Shown here piece after piece: positions 12,401-23,716 of a stretch of DNA of 64,000 nt (position 1 is its first letter; every line of letters begins with the position of its first letter). A program made the translations under genes and the position numbers. Origin of the DNA: Rhynochetos jubatus (taxonomy: Eukaryota; Chordata; Aves; Eurypygiformes; Rhynochetidae); assembly GCA_027574665.1 (NCBI GenBank), contig CM050652.1, positions 9,280,589 to 9,344,588 on the forward strand. Reading direction: 5' to 3'. The notes beneath the pieces were generated by a model that worked only from the letters and a program-made list of their open reading frames with translations, had not been told where the DNA came from and ran no database searches.

Positions 12401-14321
12401 GCAAACAGGGAAAATAGAAAAGCATTATTGGATTTTTTGCATTGTGGGTGAGCTAATGTCAGTTGAAACTGAGGCATCTTTTTCTATAGTTGTTAGAATA
12501 TTAAATCTGTCTTTATAAATCAGAAGTACGAAAACATGACAGACATCTATAAGAATGGCAGATAACAAGGTGAATGATGTGAGGCTTAACCAATTGCTCC
12601 CTGATGTCAAACTGAGAATCAGCAGAAATAATCATTTTGACATCAGACAGGAAAAGTCAAAGGTCAGGACTTAATACCATCACAGAAGGATTCTTCAAAT
12701 AAGCCAAGCAGGTGCTTACTAAAGCATGAGTATTTGTTGTGTTTAGGGATTCTGAGCAAAGCATCATGTGAATGGGAATGCAAGGTCTCCATGGAAAAAC
12801 TGGGAGAGCTGTCTCATCTGGAAAATCTTTCCCACAATCATTTATTCACTTGAAGAAGTCCATAGAAAGTAGGTGGGTAGAATTCTCTTATTTCCTACTT
12901 TTCTTCTCCTCAGCTAATAAGAGTTGTATTAGAAGAGTATAATTATTTGAAATTAAATAAAGGACAATGTCCTAGATCACCAAAAACTGAGTGCACTGGT
13001 GAACAGCAAATGCAAAATTGCTCAAGACCCATCCTGTTAGAGCAGAAGCAATCTCTTAATTATTATTCCAGTGCAGAACAGCCAAATGTGACTCCTGATG
13101 CCTCCTGTTGTCGAGGACACTCAGCTGCAGAGCACCAGCAAATCTGTTAGCTGGATTACTATCCCCTCTCACTTCTCTCCCCCCAAAAAGGTGTGTGTTT
13201 GTGCACTACTGCTTCTTATAAGTGGACACTTTAGTGCCAAGTCTGGCAGAAGGCTGGATGACATCCCTGGATTTACAGGTCTGTGCTTAGGATGCTGGTT
13301 CTTGCAGAACCTCAAAATCTCAGTTGTCAAGTTGAAAATCTGATCAAACAGTCACCTCTTGTAAATCCTCTCAGTATACACACTCCCTTGATAGTTACAA
13401 AAGATGTGAGCTTGCTACATCTACTTAATGCAAAAAACTGTTACCACATGTTTCACAGCAGATCCTCATGTATATGACTGCCAGGAGTACTGGAAGAGAT
13501 CAAACAGCTCGGGTTAAAACTGGGTAGAGTATTAAACATCATCCTGATACAGATACACTGTTTTTCAATGATGAGATTTTGCATATGGCTTACTTATGAA
13601 GATGTACCTCATTCCACAGAGTGCTTAGGAGATAGGGGAAGGATTTGAGTAACCTCAGACTACTTCTACAGGACAGGATAAACTTTCAAAGACAGAGTAA
13701 GAAAACTTTCATTGTGCCATTGAGAGTTCCCCCGATTCCCTTCCCCTGACTTATGACACAAATTAATGTGAATGTGTATGAGTATGTGCAACTTGTGTGA
13801 TCAGCTGGAGATTTCAGAAGTTGAATTTTTGCCACCTCTTGAAGAAAGTCTCAAATTTATTGTCCCTCCAAACTCTAATTCCATTGGAGGTAATATAACA
13901 TATTCCCTTTAAATGCAATAGGAATAAAATACAAGCTCAGGGTAGCTCAATATCTAGTGCGTGAAAATTTTTAGATCCTTGAGAAAATCTCCTTTCTCAT
14001 TTCTTAAATGTCCATACGATATCCATGTGGAGCTCATCCTTGAGTATTTGAATGTTTACCATAAGATTTCTGTTTTTTTCTTAAACCTTTTTTACTGTAT
14101 TTTTGCTTTATCATCCCTGCCTCCTACCCCTTTACAGCATATTTAACGCACACAGGGGTGAATTGGTGGAAGGACTTGAACGCTTGCTGCTTCTGTTGAC
14201 ATTAATTGGAGGGTTTAGGTGCTTTGCAAATGAAGTTCCTACTGGTTTCCCATTTGCCATGAGCTAAGCAGGAAAGTCTCCTGATTCCTTGTCATGGCTT
14301 GCTGTGTTGTGTATGATGTGA
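9489..14321. other. Unique DNA, no gene recognised
   Basis: No ORF here resembles a known protein. It holds one ancient CR1-like scrap (10446-10515) and a separated direct repeat of 21 bp (10622-10642 and 11358-11378). A T-rich stretch at 12225-12258 ends in a CTAG-G splice-acceptor-like word followed by a short open frame, but no matching donor or homology supports an exon. Confidence 0.55.
10446..10515 (+). repeat. Ancient amniote CR1-like fragment
   Basis: CCCACTGAAGTCTGTGG followed by CTCAGTGGGAACAGACTTAGGCC reproduces the two-armed pattern (cattgaagtcaatgg ... cattgacttcagtgggaccagg) of old CR1/LINE 3' ends common in reptile and bird genomes. It is much more diverged than the avian CR1 copies elsewhere in the window. 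The exact subfamily cannot be named by eye. Confidence 0.6.
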
Positions 14322-15210
14322 CACGTATGTCCAGTGGGATTGAGTGCACCCTCAGAAAGTTTGCTGACAACACCAAGCTGTGTGGTGCGGTCAACACACT
14401 GGTGGGAAGGGATGCCATCCAGAGGGACCTGGAGAGGTAGGCCTGTGACAACTTTATGGAGTTCAACAAGGCCAAGTGCAAGGTCCTGCACCCGGGTCGG
14501 GGCAATCCCAAACACAAGTACAGGCTCGGCAGAGAATGGATCAAGAGCAGCCCTGAGGAGGACTTGGTACTGGTGGATGAGAAGCTGAACATGAGCCGGC
14601 AGTGTGCGCTGGCAGCCCAGAAAGCCAACCATATCCTGGACTCTATCAGGAGAAGTGTGTCCAGCAGGTCGAGGGAGGGGGTTCTGCCCCTCTACTCTGC
14701 TCTCGTGAGACCCCACCTGCAGTGCTGTGTCCAGCTCTGGGGCCTCCAGCATAAGAAGGATATTGACCAGCTGGGACTAAGTCCATGGAAGGTCAGGAAG
14801 CTACTCAAAGGGCTGGTGCACCTCTGCTATGGGGACAGGCTGGAGAAGAGAAGGCTCTGGGGAGGCCTTATAGCACCTTCCAGTACCTGAAGGGGCTACA
14901 TGGAAGCTGGAGGGGGGGCTTTTTGCAAAGGCCTGTAGTGACAGGGCAAGGGGTAACGGGTTTAAATTGAAAGCAGGGAGATTTAGATTAGGTATAAGAA
15001 AGAAATTCTTCCTGGGGAGGGTGGTGAGGTGTTGGCACATGCTGCCCTGAGAAGCTGTGGATGCCCCATCCCTGGAGGTGTTCAAGGCCAGGCTGGATGA
15101 GGCTTGGAGCAACCTGGTCTAGTGGAGGGTGTTCCTGCCCATGGCAGCGGGGTTGGAACTAGATGATCATTAAGGTCCCTTCCAACCCAAACCACCCTGT
15201 GATTCTTTGA
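14322..15210 (+). mobile_element. CR1 retrotransposon, 5'-truncated, RT C-terminus to 3' end
   Basis: This copy starts within ORF2 near the RT motif C region and runs through the long C-terminal RT/thumb segment to the CR1 3' UTR, ending at GATTCTTTGA. Blocks readable in the plus frames are [40 protein letters not shown] and [13 protein letters not shown]. Small indels split the frame. The tail word is a mutated ATTCTATGA, which together with the stops indicates an old insertion. Confidence 0.92.
14334..14890 (+). pseudogene. CR1 ORF2 reverse-transcriptase remnant
   Basis: This is the C-terminal part of the CR1 ORF2 protein, which supplies endonuclease and reverse transcriptase for retrotransposition. 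The metal-binding motif C, normally F-A-D-D, reads F-A-D-N here (GCTGACAAC), so the second aspartate is lost. A TAG at 14438-14440 replaces the Trp codon of the usual LERWACANL block. Two codons are missing after PEE, and the frame degenerates after about 14770. The product would be inactive for two independent reasons. Confidence 0.85.
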
Positions 15211-16448
15211 CACCCACTTTGGAGCTGCTGCAATCCATTGCATGAAATGAGTCATCATGTTAAGGGAGGAATATAATAGCAGAGAAATTGCTTTAACAGA
15301 ATAGATCAATAATCCATTTCATCCAGCATCTTGTCTCAATTTTGGATGCTTCACAGGAAGGTGTTAAACCCACTTAGTGCATGCGATATTATACCAGAGG
15401 GGATATTTCTTCCTTACCCCATCTGGTGATCAATTTATACCCTGAGGCTTATGGATTGGATTCACATTTTAACTATTCAGTACTTTCATTTTCAAGAACC
15501 AGAAAATGTATGTTTCTAAATGCTGCTATATGTGACTACCAGATACAGCAAGTCTGTAGTTTTAAGCCAACTTCCTATACTGTTTGCTTAAAAAATAAAT
15601 AAATAACCAAAATCAAGATACAAGCAGGTAAAAAAAAAAAAAAAAGGCAAACCAACAAACAAACAAATAATTACAGCCAAAAAGGAGAAATAAAACCATA
15701 GAGGAAAAAACCACCAAAACTTAAAAGCTAAATTTTTACTAGAGTTTTCATTTATATCTGAACAAAATTGCAGCTACTCTGAAATATTGTTTTGTCTGAG
15801 TACTGATCCTAGGATTAATGTCCAAGAATTTCAAGATGCAACTCTTAATTGTGCTCTTTTAACTAACACTCTGACACTGTGAAGTTTACTTACGTATGTT
15901 TCCACTACTTAAAAGAAGAATAAAGGTTAAATGTCACTGAAGATGTTCTACTTACTGGGTGGGATCAGGACGTACAATGTTAATATTTTCTCATGATTCT
16001 AGGGCCAAAAATTCAGCAATCTGTTGTAGTTAAGGGTCCAGTCTGTTCAAAGGTCTTCCTTCCTTTGTTTTTTGTGGTTAAAATTTTCAAGAGAGTGGAA
16101 GGATGATTGTGATCTGGTTCCATTCAATTCCATTAGTAAGTGGTTCCCAGGTCATAACATAACTTTTGAAAAAACTTCTCATTAGATGTATTCCCAAACC
16201 TCACATCAATTTTCATTGTTACAATTTACTGTAATACTTGTCCTAAGAGTGGAGTCTAAAGCAGTTTTTCTACCCATGGGAATTTCTGACATTTTGACAT
16301 TTGTTTTATTTCTGAATTGTTACAAAGTACCAAACAATTTGAAACTTTATGTCAAACAAAATATTCTGAAAAAAATCTGCTTTGACTTAGTTAAAATGTT
16401 GTAAGGTAGGTTGTATTTTAAAGGTTATTTACCAAGATATTTAGCAAA
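15211..16448. other. Non-coding DNA with an A-rich low-complexity patch
   Basis: No gene is recognised. An A-rich patch at 15588-15700 includes an A-run near 15631-15645 and AAAC/AAAT words. It is not preceded by any recognisable retroposed gene, so I treat it as low complexity. Confidence 0.6.
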
Positions 16449-17106
16449 GCTCAACATGAGCCAACAGCGTGCACTGGCAGCCCAGAAAGCCAATCATATC
16501 CTGGGCTGTATCAGGAGAAGTGTGGCCAGCAGGTCGAGGGAGGGAATTCTCCCCCTCTATTCTGCTCTTGTGAGACCCCACCTGGAGCACTCACTGCATC
16601 CAGCTGTGGAGCCCTCAGCATAAGAAAGATATAGACTAGTTGGGACAAGTTCAGAGGAGGCCACGAAGATGATCAGAGGGCTGGAGCCCCTCTGCTATGG
16701 GGACAGGCTGAAGGAGTTGAGCTTGTTCAGCCTGGAGAAGAGAAGGTTCTGGGGAGACCTGATTGCAGCCTTCCAGTACCTGAAGGGGGCCTACAAAGAC
16801 ACTTGTGGGGCGACTTTTTACAAGGGCCTGTAGCAACAGGACAAAGGGTAATGGGTTTAAATTGAAAGCAGAGAGATTTAGATTAGATATCAGGAAGAAA
16901 TTCTTCACGGAGAGAGTGGTGAGGCACTGGAACAGGTTGCCCAGAGAAGCTGTGGATGCCCTATCCCTGGCTGTCTTCAAGGCCAGGCTGGATGAGGCTT
17001 TGAGCAACCTGTTCTAGTGGAGGGTGTTCCTGCTCATGGCAGGAGGGGTTGGAACTAGATGGTCTTGAAGGTCCTTTCCAACTCAAACCATTCTGTGATT
17101 CTACGA
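16449..17106 (+). mobile_element. CR1 retrotransposon, 5'-truncated 3' end
   Basis: This copy begins in the [17 protein letters not shown] segment of ORF2 and continues through the 3' UTR (GGTCTTGAAGGTCCTTTCCAA) to GATTCTACGA. It lies 1.2 kb downstream of another CR1 in the same orientation. The ORF2 tail is open in pieces, for example LDIRKKFFTERVVRHWNRLP near 16885-16945. A frameshift follows PHLEH near 16590, where the usual tyrosine-cysteine-valine run is garbled. Confidence 0.93.
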
Positions 17107-20100
17107 AGATAAAGCAAGCATTCTGATTTATTTATTAAAAAAAAAAATTGATAATAAAAATTTCATGTTCCTTTGAAAATTTCAAGCTCATCTAGTCATT
17201 TTTTTTGCTGAAAACTGCTCCTTTGGAAAAAAGTAATGTGTCCTTTTTCTGACTGATCATTGCAGTCTTGGACTGTCAAACTATGGGGAAACTGTATAAA
17301 TTTATATCACTATTGCCATAGATGTTCTTATTAAAATACAGATAACTTGAAACTTGACTAAACAATCATGAAAATGAAGTCACTTCCAGTAACATAAGGA
17401 GGACTTCACTTTCCTTTCTTAGCAGTTTCATAAAGTAGCAATATTACTGATATCCAGTGCAGTTTGAAATGATAAGTTTTCTGCATTTATCTGAGTTGCT
17501 GAAATGTTGTTTTGAATTCCAGTGAAAAAGAAACTATGCCAAAACATAAAGCCTTTCAGCTAATTGCAGGGTTGTTTTTTGGATTTTTTTTTTTTTTTTT
17601 TTCCTCAGGACGATTGTTCTTTAAGTTGCTTCTGAAAATGTAATTATTTTTAGGACTTCTATTCTGTATGGCGTAATCAATTTGCTTCATCCCAGTACAA
17701 CCCCCAGTGACATCACTAGGAATGACTAAAGTGTGAAAAGATAAGAAATTTGCCCTCAAGCCCTACCACAAGGTTTTAATCAACATGTAAAAGGTGTATG
17801 TGGTCCTGCTGCAATGAAAAGGAATTGCACAAATGGGAGAACTTTGCCCTTACAGCACAAAGTACCACAAAGCTGCATGTTAAGGAAGGTAAGATATTCA
17901 GAAGCAATCAGCACAGGGCTAACACAACTGCTGAAAGAAAAACAAGCTGGTTTGGCCATAATCTCTCATGTCCTTTCCTAATAGGAGAGTGTCAAAATGG
18001 AAAAACATGATCTGAATGTCTCCATATTTCATGGACTCAGAGTTTATATTTACATCCCAACAGTAATATAGACCAAGCCTTCTAAAATTGCCGCGCATTT
18101 TCTGGAAGGGGAATAAGTTACAGACGATGTGTTACATACTAGAGTATTCCCATGTGAAGTTAAATGATACTCTCCACGGCACCCAGTTGTGCCATTTGCA
18201 GTTGGTCTTATCTTGAAAATATAGATTGCTTGCCAAGACATGTTCCTGATCATTCAGGTCTGGGCAAAATCTCACATGATCCGGAGGGTACATGTTTGAT
18301 TTATGTCTGAGATATTCTTGTACGCTCCATTACTCACACACTTTAATTGCAAAACATCACATAAGCACATGCATTGGAGGAAAAGACTCATTTATTACAC
18401 AGTCCAAAGGGGAAGCATCAAGTTCTCTGGGTTGGTATTTAGTGCTTGAACAATTAAAAATATTTTGTCAAAGCCAAAGAGCTGGGATGACTGTCAACTG
18501 GTATCATCTTTAATCTGGCTTTATGTCACTCTCTGCAATTAGGTATTAAATTTTGTGCACGCTTGATACTCCAAACATGTCAGCTCTGTTAAACTAAATA
18601 CAATCTGTGGGGGAAATGCGAAGAGCCTAGATATTGTGGCCAGCTTTGAGATCAGACACTGTAGCTAAATGTCTTTGTATTTTTACCATTTTTTCTTTTA
18701 TTTTTTTCTTCATGAAGGTTGAAAGTCAAATAGCTCACAATTTTCTGGGGACAGCTGAATCAATTGGAAAGTTTCTGAATTATGTTTTTCAGTCTGGTGA
18801 ATTAGTAGATGTGGATTAATGGTTCTGTAATATCTTCAAAGACAGACTTCCAGCTGAGAATGGTTTATTGCTGTATCTGCTGACTCAGCTGAAAGTAAGT
18901 TCCTGGTTTGGGTCTGAGAGTTAGACATTTAAATATGAAATTTAAATGAATTCGGTTAAGAGTCTATTGCTACCCTGTGATTCCAGACTTGCAAGGTGGG
19001 AGCTTTAAATTACAAAGGTAAAGGTAGATCAGATCTACTCCTTTTGTTGTTTCAGCTTACCCAGTTTAAGGCTGAGTTCTCAAATCTGTAACTTAAATAC
19101 GTTTAAGCAATATTCTTCCTGTAGCATACCTTTATATGATATGTCTGTACACTACCTTAGAGTAGATTTATTTTTTAAAAAAAAGGAAAGAATGCTCAAT
19201 CATTTCTGGAGAAGACATTTAATGTTTAACATGAGGCACTGACTCTTGAAAACATTCTAAAATACTGTTGTAGCTTATTGCTTTTCCAAACTTCTCTGTG
19301 CACTGTAAACCTTTAAGTATACATGGCTTCTGTCTGAAATAGCTGTGCTTCCGCAGATAGAAACAATCAGGGAACAGAGGAAGAGAAAAATTAAGATGAC
19401 TTTTACTGTAGATCCAGTTGTGAATCAAAGACAAAAGCAGGCCTTATAAAATGTTGAAGCCCAAATCCATGAAAATCCATGAAATCAGGACCGTTTACAA
19501 CACATGAAAATCTGACTCTTTCTACTTCATTAAGTAGTTCACAGTTTGCTTCCATTGGTCCCACATTGCAATCACATTTTCTTTCCTTTTTAATTTGCTA
19601 ATGTTATTAATTGCTACTCCTATTATTATCTCTGTCAACTCTTTATTAAGCACTGTTTGATCTTAAATGGACGTCAGGAAAGGACTTCTGAAACTCAGGT
19701 TTAGTGTAATGAAGTGGTATTTTAACTAATTTTCTTTGCTGAACTATTTCAGTTTATCAAATAGTTAAGTTTTAACTGCTTATCTATTTATTTTATCATT
19801 TATTTATTTAATCTGAATGAGGGTTCAGTATGTGCTGCTTGGTCTTTTCATTTCTGAAATAAAAAAGGAGAAAAATGAAGGAAGGAAGAGAGAGAGAGAG
19901 CACACCAAAAACTTTACAGTGGCTATTCAAGCTTCCTACTAGATGATTCAGAAGTAAATATATAAACTAAGCTGCTTTATGCTTGAAAACATATGGAGGA
20001 GTGATATTATACCTGACTACTTATAAAACTCTTTTGAAAATACATAGGGAGTGTGGGAAGAAGACAATAGGAAAGGTGAAAGAGAACTGCAAAGACTGAG

Positions 20101-20981
20101 ACATAGCTCTTACCTTTTAATAAGCCTCACAAATCACATAATATCCTTTAAACAATGGTTACACCTTGGACTCCCGTTGAGCCCACCTCACCATTGATAT
20201 TGCAAGTGTGACACCTCTTATCCCTTTATTGACCTCTGCATTTTATGATCTGTTAGGCATAGATGCACATCTGCTTCGCAGGCCATAACAACACCACCTG
20301 CCTAAACATCTTAAAAACAAAACGTCTAAGTGCATAAGCAGGACACGTGCTAGGCGGCAGTGGGGAATGTATCCTGGTGGTACAGCCAGCAGAGCAGCAA
20401 CAGCCTCAGCTGCTCATATGGTGCACACTTGTGTTCGGCTGGCATGGCACTTGGCTGAATAGTGAGAAACTCTCAGGTTCAAACAGTTGCAAATTATTTA
20501 AAGGGAATAGGGGTGTGAATTTGTTATGTGATCATGTAATGGAAGAGCCTCTCACAATACGGATGTGCAAGCCACAGGGTCAAGGTTATGAACACTAAGA
20601 CTGAATCTCTGTTCTTTCATGGAGCCATACAGTACTGTAGCTTTCCACTCGGTAAAAATAAACTGTAAAAGTTCAAATGAGTTCTCTTATTTAAAGCTTG
20701 AGGGAAATAATTTTGGTGTTCTGAATATTCCAACAATTAATGAGTCCTGTGAAGAAATGCCTTCTAGCTTTGCATACATTTAAAGTGCCTGTGTCCAACG
20801 TCTCCTTCCTCAGACACTTCCAAAAAGCGAGCCATTGCTCAGATGTTATTTGAATATTCTTGCTAGCTAGAAAACAGCTCCTTGACAGCCATGCATTGGA
20901 AAGAACCTGTCCGCTGCCCTTTCATTTATTTGTTTGCTTAGCGTAGGTGTCTCTTGAAATAACATTACAGTTCTTACATAT
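17107..20981. other. Unique AT-rich DNA, no gene recognised
   Basis: This block holds a 19-base T-run at 17584-17602 followed by CCTCAG, which looks like a splice acceptor but opens only a short frame. It also has a purine-rich patch near 19876-19902 (GGAAGG then AGAGAG). No protein family or RNA gene could be supported. Confidence 0.55.
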
Positions 20982-21785
20982 TGTGCTGGGTTCAGTCAGG
21001 AAAGGGCTAACTCCCTTTACTCTGGTTGCCAGGGAACTCTGTTGCTGGACAGTAAGTGAAAACATTGATAAGGCCTCAGCTGGTGCTGGGGATGGCTTGT
21101 ACTGAACTCAAGGTCTTTTGTCCGCTTCGGATACTGTAGCTGACCCAGACTAACCAAGGAAGTATTTCATCCCATAGTCCGTCATGTTCCGGTCTCTTTG
21201 GGTGGGGAAGAGGGTCCGGTAGCCATTACTCTTCCCTTCTCTCTCCCTCCCTTACTCCCTTGCTCATCTCTCTGGGCACTTGCTCACCCTCCTGCGTTAG
21301 CTGCTTTGCCAGCTCCTGTGCTGGCTCATTCGTGTGGGAGCTGGTGGATTGTTTTGGGTTTTCTGGCCGTGTTAACAGTGATAAGGTTTGCTCGGAATCT
21401 GCTGCGTAGGCTCCCGGGCTCCGGCCTTCAGGCCGCGGCTCTCGGGCTGCGATCGTTCTCGGGCTGTGGGTCTCGGGCTCTCTGGGTCTGATTTTCATCC
21501 CTCAACATCTGGGTGTGCATTGATCAGTGGATGGTGGGGAATTGTATCATATTGTATATATTGTATATATTGTACTGTATGTTTCATTTTCTACTATTTT
21601 AATTATTTAGTATTAGTAGTACCTGTATATATTGATTTAGATTTAATTAGTAAATAGTTCTTATCTCAATTTTACAAGCTTCCTTATTTCTTTTTCCTCC
21701 GATTCTTCCCCTCCACTGGAGGAGGGGAGGGGGATTTGTGAGAGCGGCTTCGTGGTATTTTGCTAGCCGGAGTTAAACCATGACA
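20982..21785 (+). mobile_element. Solo LTR of an avian endogenous retrovirus, with target duplication
   Basis: The 804-bp element starts TGTGCTGGGTT and ends GTTAAACCATGACA, with canonical TG...CA ends. It is flanked on both sides by the 5-bp direct repeat CATAT (20977-20981 and 21786-21790), as expected from retroviral integrase. No gag, pol or env sequence is present, so it is a solo LTR left by recombination between two LTRs. Inside are a pyrimidine-rich block (21225-21260), a CpG-rich block with repeated CTCGGGCT words (21410-21485) and an AT-rich TATATTGTATA block (21541-21585). I recognise the type as a common bird LTR but cannot name the subfamily. Orientation is taken from the TG start and general LTR layout. 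Confidence 0.88.
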
Positions 21786-22190
21786 CATATGATATGTTGA
21801 TTTAATGTTATCAACGTGAGGAATGCTTCTCTTCATAATCCTTACTTTAGACACAAGTACTGATCAAAGGCTAGAAATTAGGGCCAGAAAAGCTGCAAAG
21901 CTGAACAAGGTCCACCAGTGGTGGCTGTGTCTCACAAAAGCTTTGTGATCCAACTATGGTTTATAATGGTGTAAAGGCTGAGGGAAGTCTGGATTAATGT
22001 TTGAAGGACGAGTGTGTTGGGTTTACTTGGCAAGGTTTTGGTAGTGGGGGGGCTACAGGAGTGGCTTCTGTGAAAAGCTGCTAGAAGCTTACCCTATGAC
22101 AGAGCCAATGCCAGCTGGCTCCAAGACAGACCCACCGCTGCCCAAGGCCGAGCCAATCAGTGACAGTGGTGGTGCCCCTGGGATAACTTG

Positions 22191-22202
22191 TTTAAGAAGG
22201 GG
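22191..22202 (+). promoter_or_regulatory. Probable LTR core promoter (TATA-like)
   Basis: The TTTAAGAAGGGG word lies about 180 bp into the LTR, downstream of the GCCAATCAG block (22150-22158), which itself matches a CCAAT-box. This CCAAT-then-TATA order is the usual U3 layout. Function is inferred. Confidence 0.45.
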
Positions 22203-22890
22203 AAAAAAACCTGATGAGTGGGGAATTCTCAGCAGAGGGTGAGAGAGAGCAAGACAAGAGAATCAACTCTGCAGACACCCAGGTCAGTGGAGAAGGAGGA
22301 GGAAGTGGTGATCCAAGTACCGGAGTAGAGATTCCCTGGCAGCCCATGGTGCAGCCCATGGTGAGGCCGGCTGTGACCTGCAGCCATGGAGGGTCACAGG
22401 GGAGCAGACCTGCCTCTGCAGCCCAGCGAGGACCGCATGACGGAGAAGGGGGATGCCCAAAGGAGGCCGTGACCCCATGGGAAACCTTCACTGGAGCAGA
22501 CTACTGGCAGGATCCGTGGCCCTGTGGAGAGAGGAGCTCAGGCTGGAGCAGGTTTGCTGGCAGGACTTGTGACTCTAGGGGGACCCAGGCTGGAGCAGGC
22601 TGCTCCTGAAGGATGGCACTCCACAGGAGGGACCCATGCTGGAACAGTTTGTTAAGAATTACAGCCCGTGAGAAGGATTCATGCTGGAGAAATTTGTGGA
22701 GGACTGCTTCCTGTGGGAGGGAGTGATGAACTGACCACATCCCCCTTCTCCTTCCCTCTGCACTGGTGACAGGGAGGAGGTAGAGAAATCAGGAGTAAAG
22801 TTGAGCCTGGGAAGAAAAGAGGGGTGGGGGGAGCAGGTGTTTTAAGATTTAGTTTTTATTTCTTATTACCTTATTCTGATTATGATAGGT

Positions 22891-22896
22891 AATAAA
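22891..22896 (+). terminator. LTR polyadenylation signal
   Basis: An exact AATAAA lies within the AT-rich R-like portion of the second LTR, about 700 bp after the TATA-like box. Its position fits retroviral transcript cleavage. Confidence 0.5.
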
Positions 22897-23273
22897 ATTA
22901 AACTGATTTCCCTAAATCCAGTCTGTTTTCCATGTAATTGCTGAATGATCGCTCTCTTTCCTTATTTGGACCCACGAGACCTTCGTTATATTTTCTCTCC
23001 CTGGCCCAGCTGAAGAGGGGGGTGATAGAGCAGCTTTGGTGGGCACCTGGCATCCAGCCAGGGTCAATCTTCCATGAAGAAAGAGGCAGATGCTGATCTC
23101 AACACCTCTGCATATCCCCAAATGTCTGAGAGGAGGGATCGGTGCTTCCTGATGCGGTGTAGCCTGCACAAGGGATAACAGCCTGGAGACAGAGAAATGA
23201 CCTTTTATCACCCTTCAACTGGAATGAGAGGCGGCCTGGCACCAACCTTGCAATCTGAGTGCTTGTTTGCCCC

Positions 23274-23281
23274 ATGCAAAT
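23274..23281 (+). promoter_or_regulatory. POU octamer word ATGCAAAT
   Basis: This is an exact ATGCAAAT octamer, the consensus of POU-family factors. One exact 8-mer is expected about once per strand in 64 kb by chance, so it has little weight alone. It lies some 600 bp before a stretch that looks enhancer-like. Confidence 0.25.
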
Positions 23282-23644
23282 GTTCCAGCAATTTCGCCCA
23301 TAACCTGCTGTGTGTTTACTGCTCTCGGTACGGCTCCTTCTTTACCTTACCTTACGCTGTGCAGAAAACCTAATGTTAGGATTGTATCAGGCAGGAATTT
23401 TGAAGTCATTATTGTCTTGTGGGTGAAATTAGAATGATTTTTAACTGAAACATGGAAAGGTTGATGCTATTTGTTGGTTTAGAAGATATAAACTTGCGAA
23501 GAAATGCAAACACAAGTTTTCCAGCTGTGACTTTTTGAATGGATCTCGATGGAAATGCTACTGCCCTGTAACCAACAAAACAGTTCATTTACCTTCTGTC
23601 TTTCTGGGAATCCCTTACCTGACTTTAATTACTAAAACACACTG

Positions 23645-23716
23645 AATGAAATCCTGGTCTTTCCTAAAGCTATTAGCAGCATTCCCCTGGACTCCGCCAG
23701 GGCCAGGATTTCACCC
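23645..23716 (+). repeat. Ancient amniote CR1-like fragment
   Basis: GAAATCCTGGTC at the left and GCCAGGGCCAGGATTTCACCC at the right form the imperfect inverted-arm pattern of an old CR1/LINE-derived repeat found across reptiles and birds. Both arms are clear by eye; the middle is diverged. Confidence 0.6.

Larger units (their letters stand above)
22015..23074 (+). mobile_element. Second solo LTR of an avian endogenous retrovirus
   Basis: The start, TGTTGGGTTTACTTGGCAAGG, and the GTGGCTTCTGTGAAAAGCTGCTAGAAGC and GAGCCAATGCCAGCTGGCTCC blocks match an LTR type that I recognise as widespread in birds. A TATA-like TTTAAGAAGGGG occurs at 22191-22202. An AATAAA poly(A) signal is at 22891-22896, in the expected late position. 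The end is near CCAGGGTCAATCTTCCA at 23074. About 1060 bp in length, it has no retroviral coding region. I could not find a clean 5-bp target duplication, so the boundaries or flanks have decayed. Confidence 0.82.

Noticed and set aside
14239-14752. Minus-strand ORFs of 129 and 162 codons
   Set aside because: They are antisense shadows of the plus-strand CR1 ORF2 remnant.
17584-17640. T19 followed by CCTCAG as a splice acceptor
   Set aside because: The downstream frame closes within a few codons and no donor or homology supports an exon.
22002-23085. TGAAGGACGAG and TGAAGAAAGAG as a target duplication of the second LTR
   Set aside because: 9 of 11 bases match, but the length and the offset from the TG start do not fit the 4-6 bp duplications of retroviral integration.
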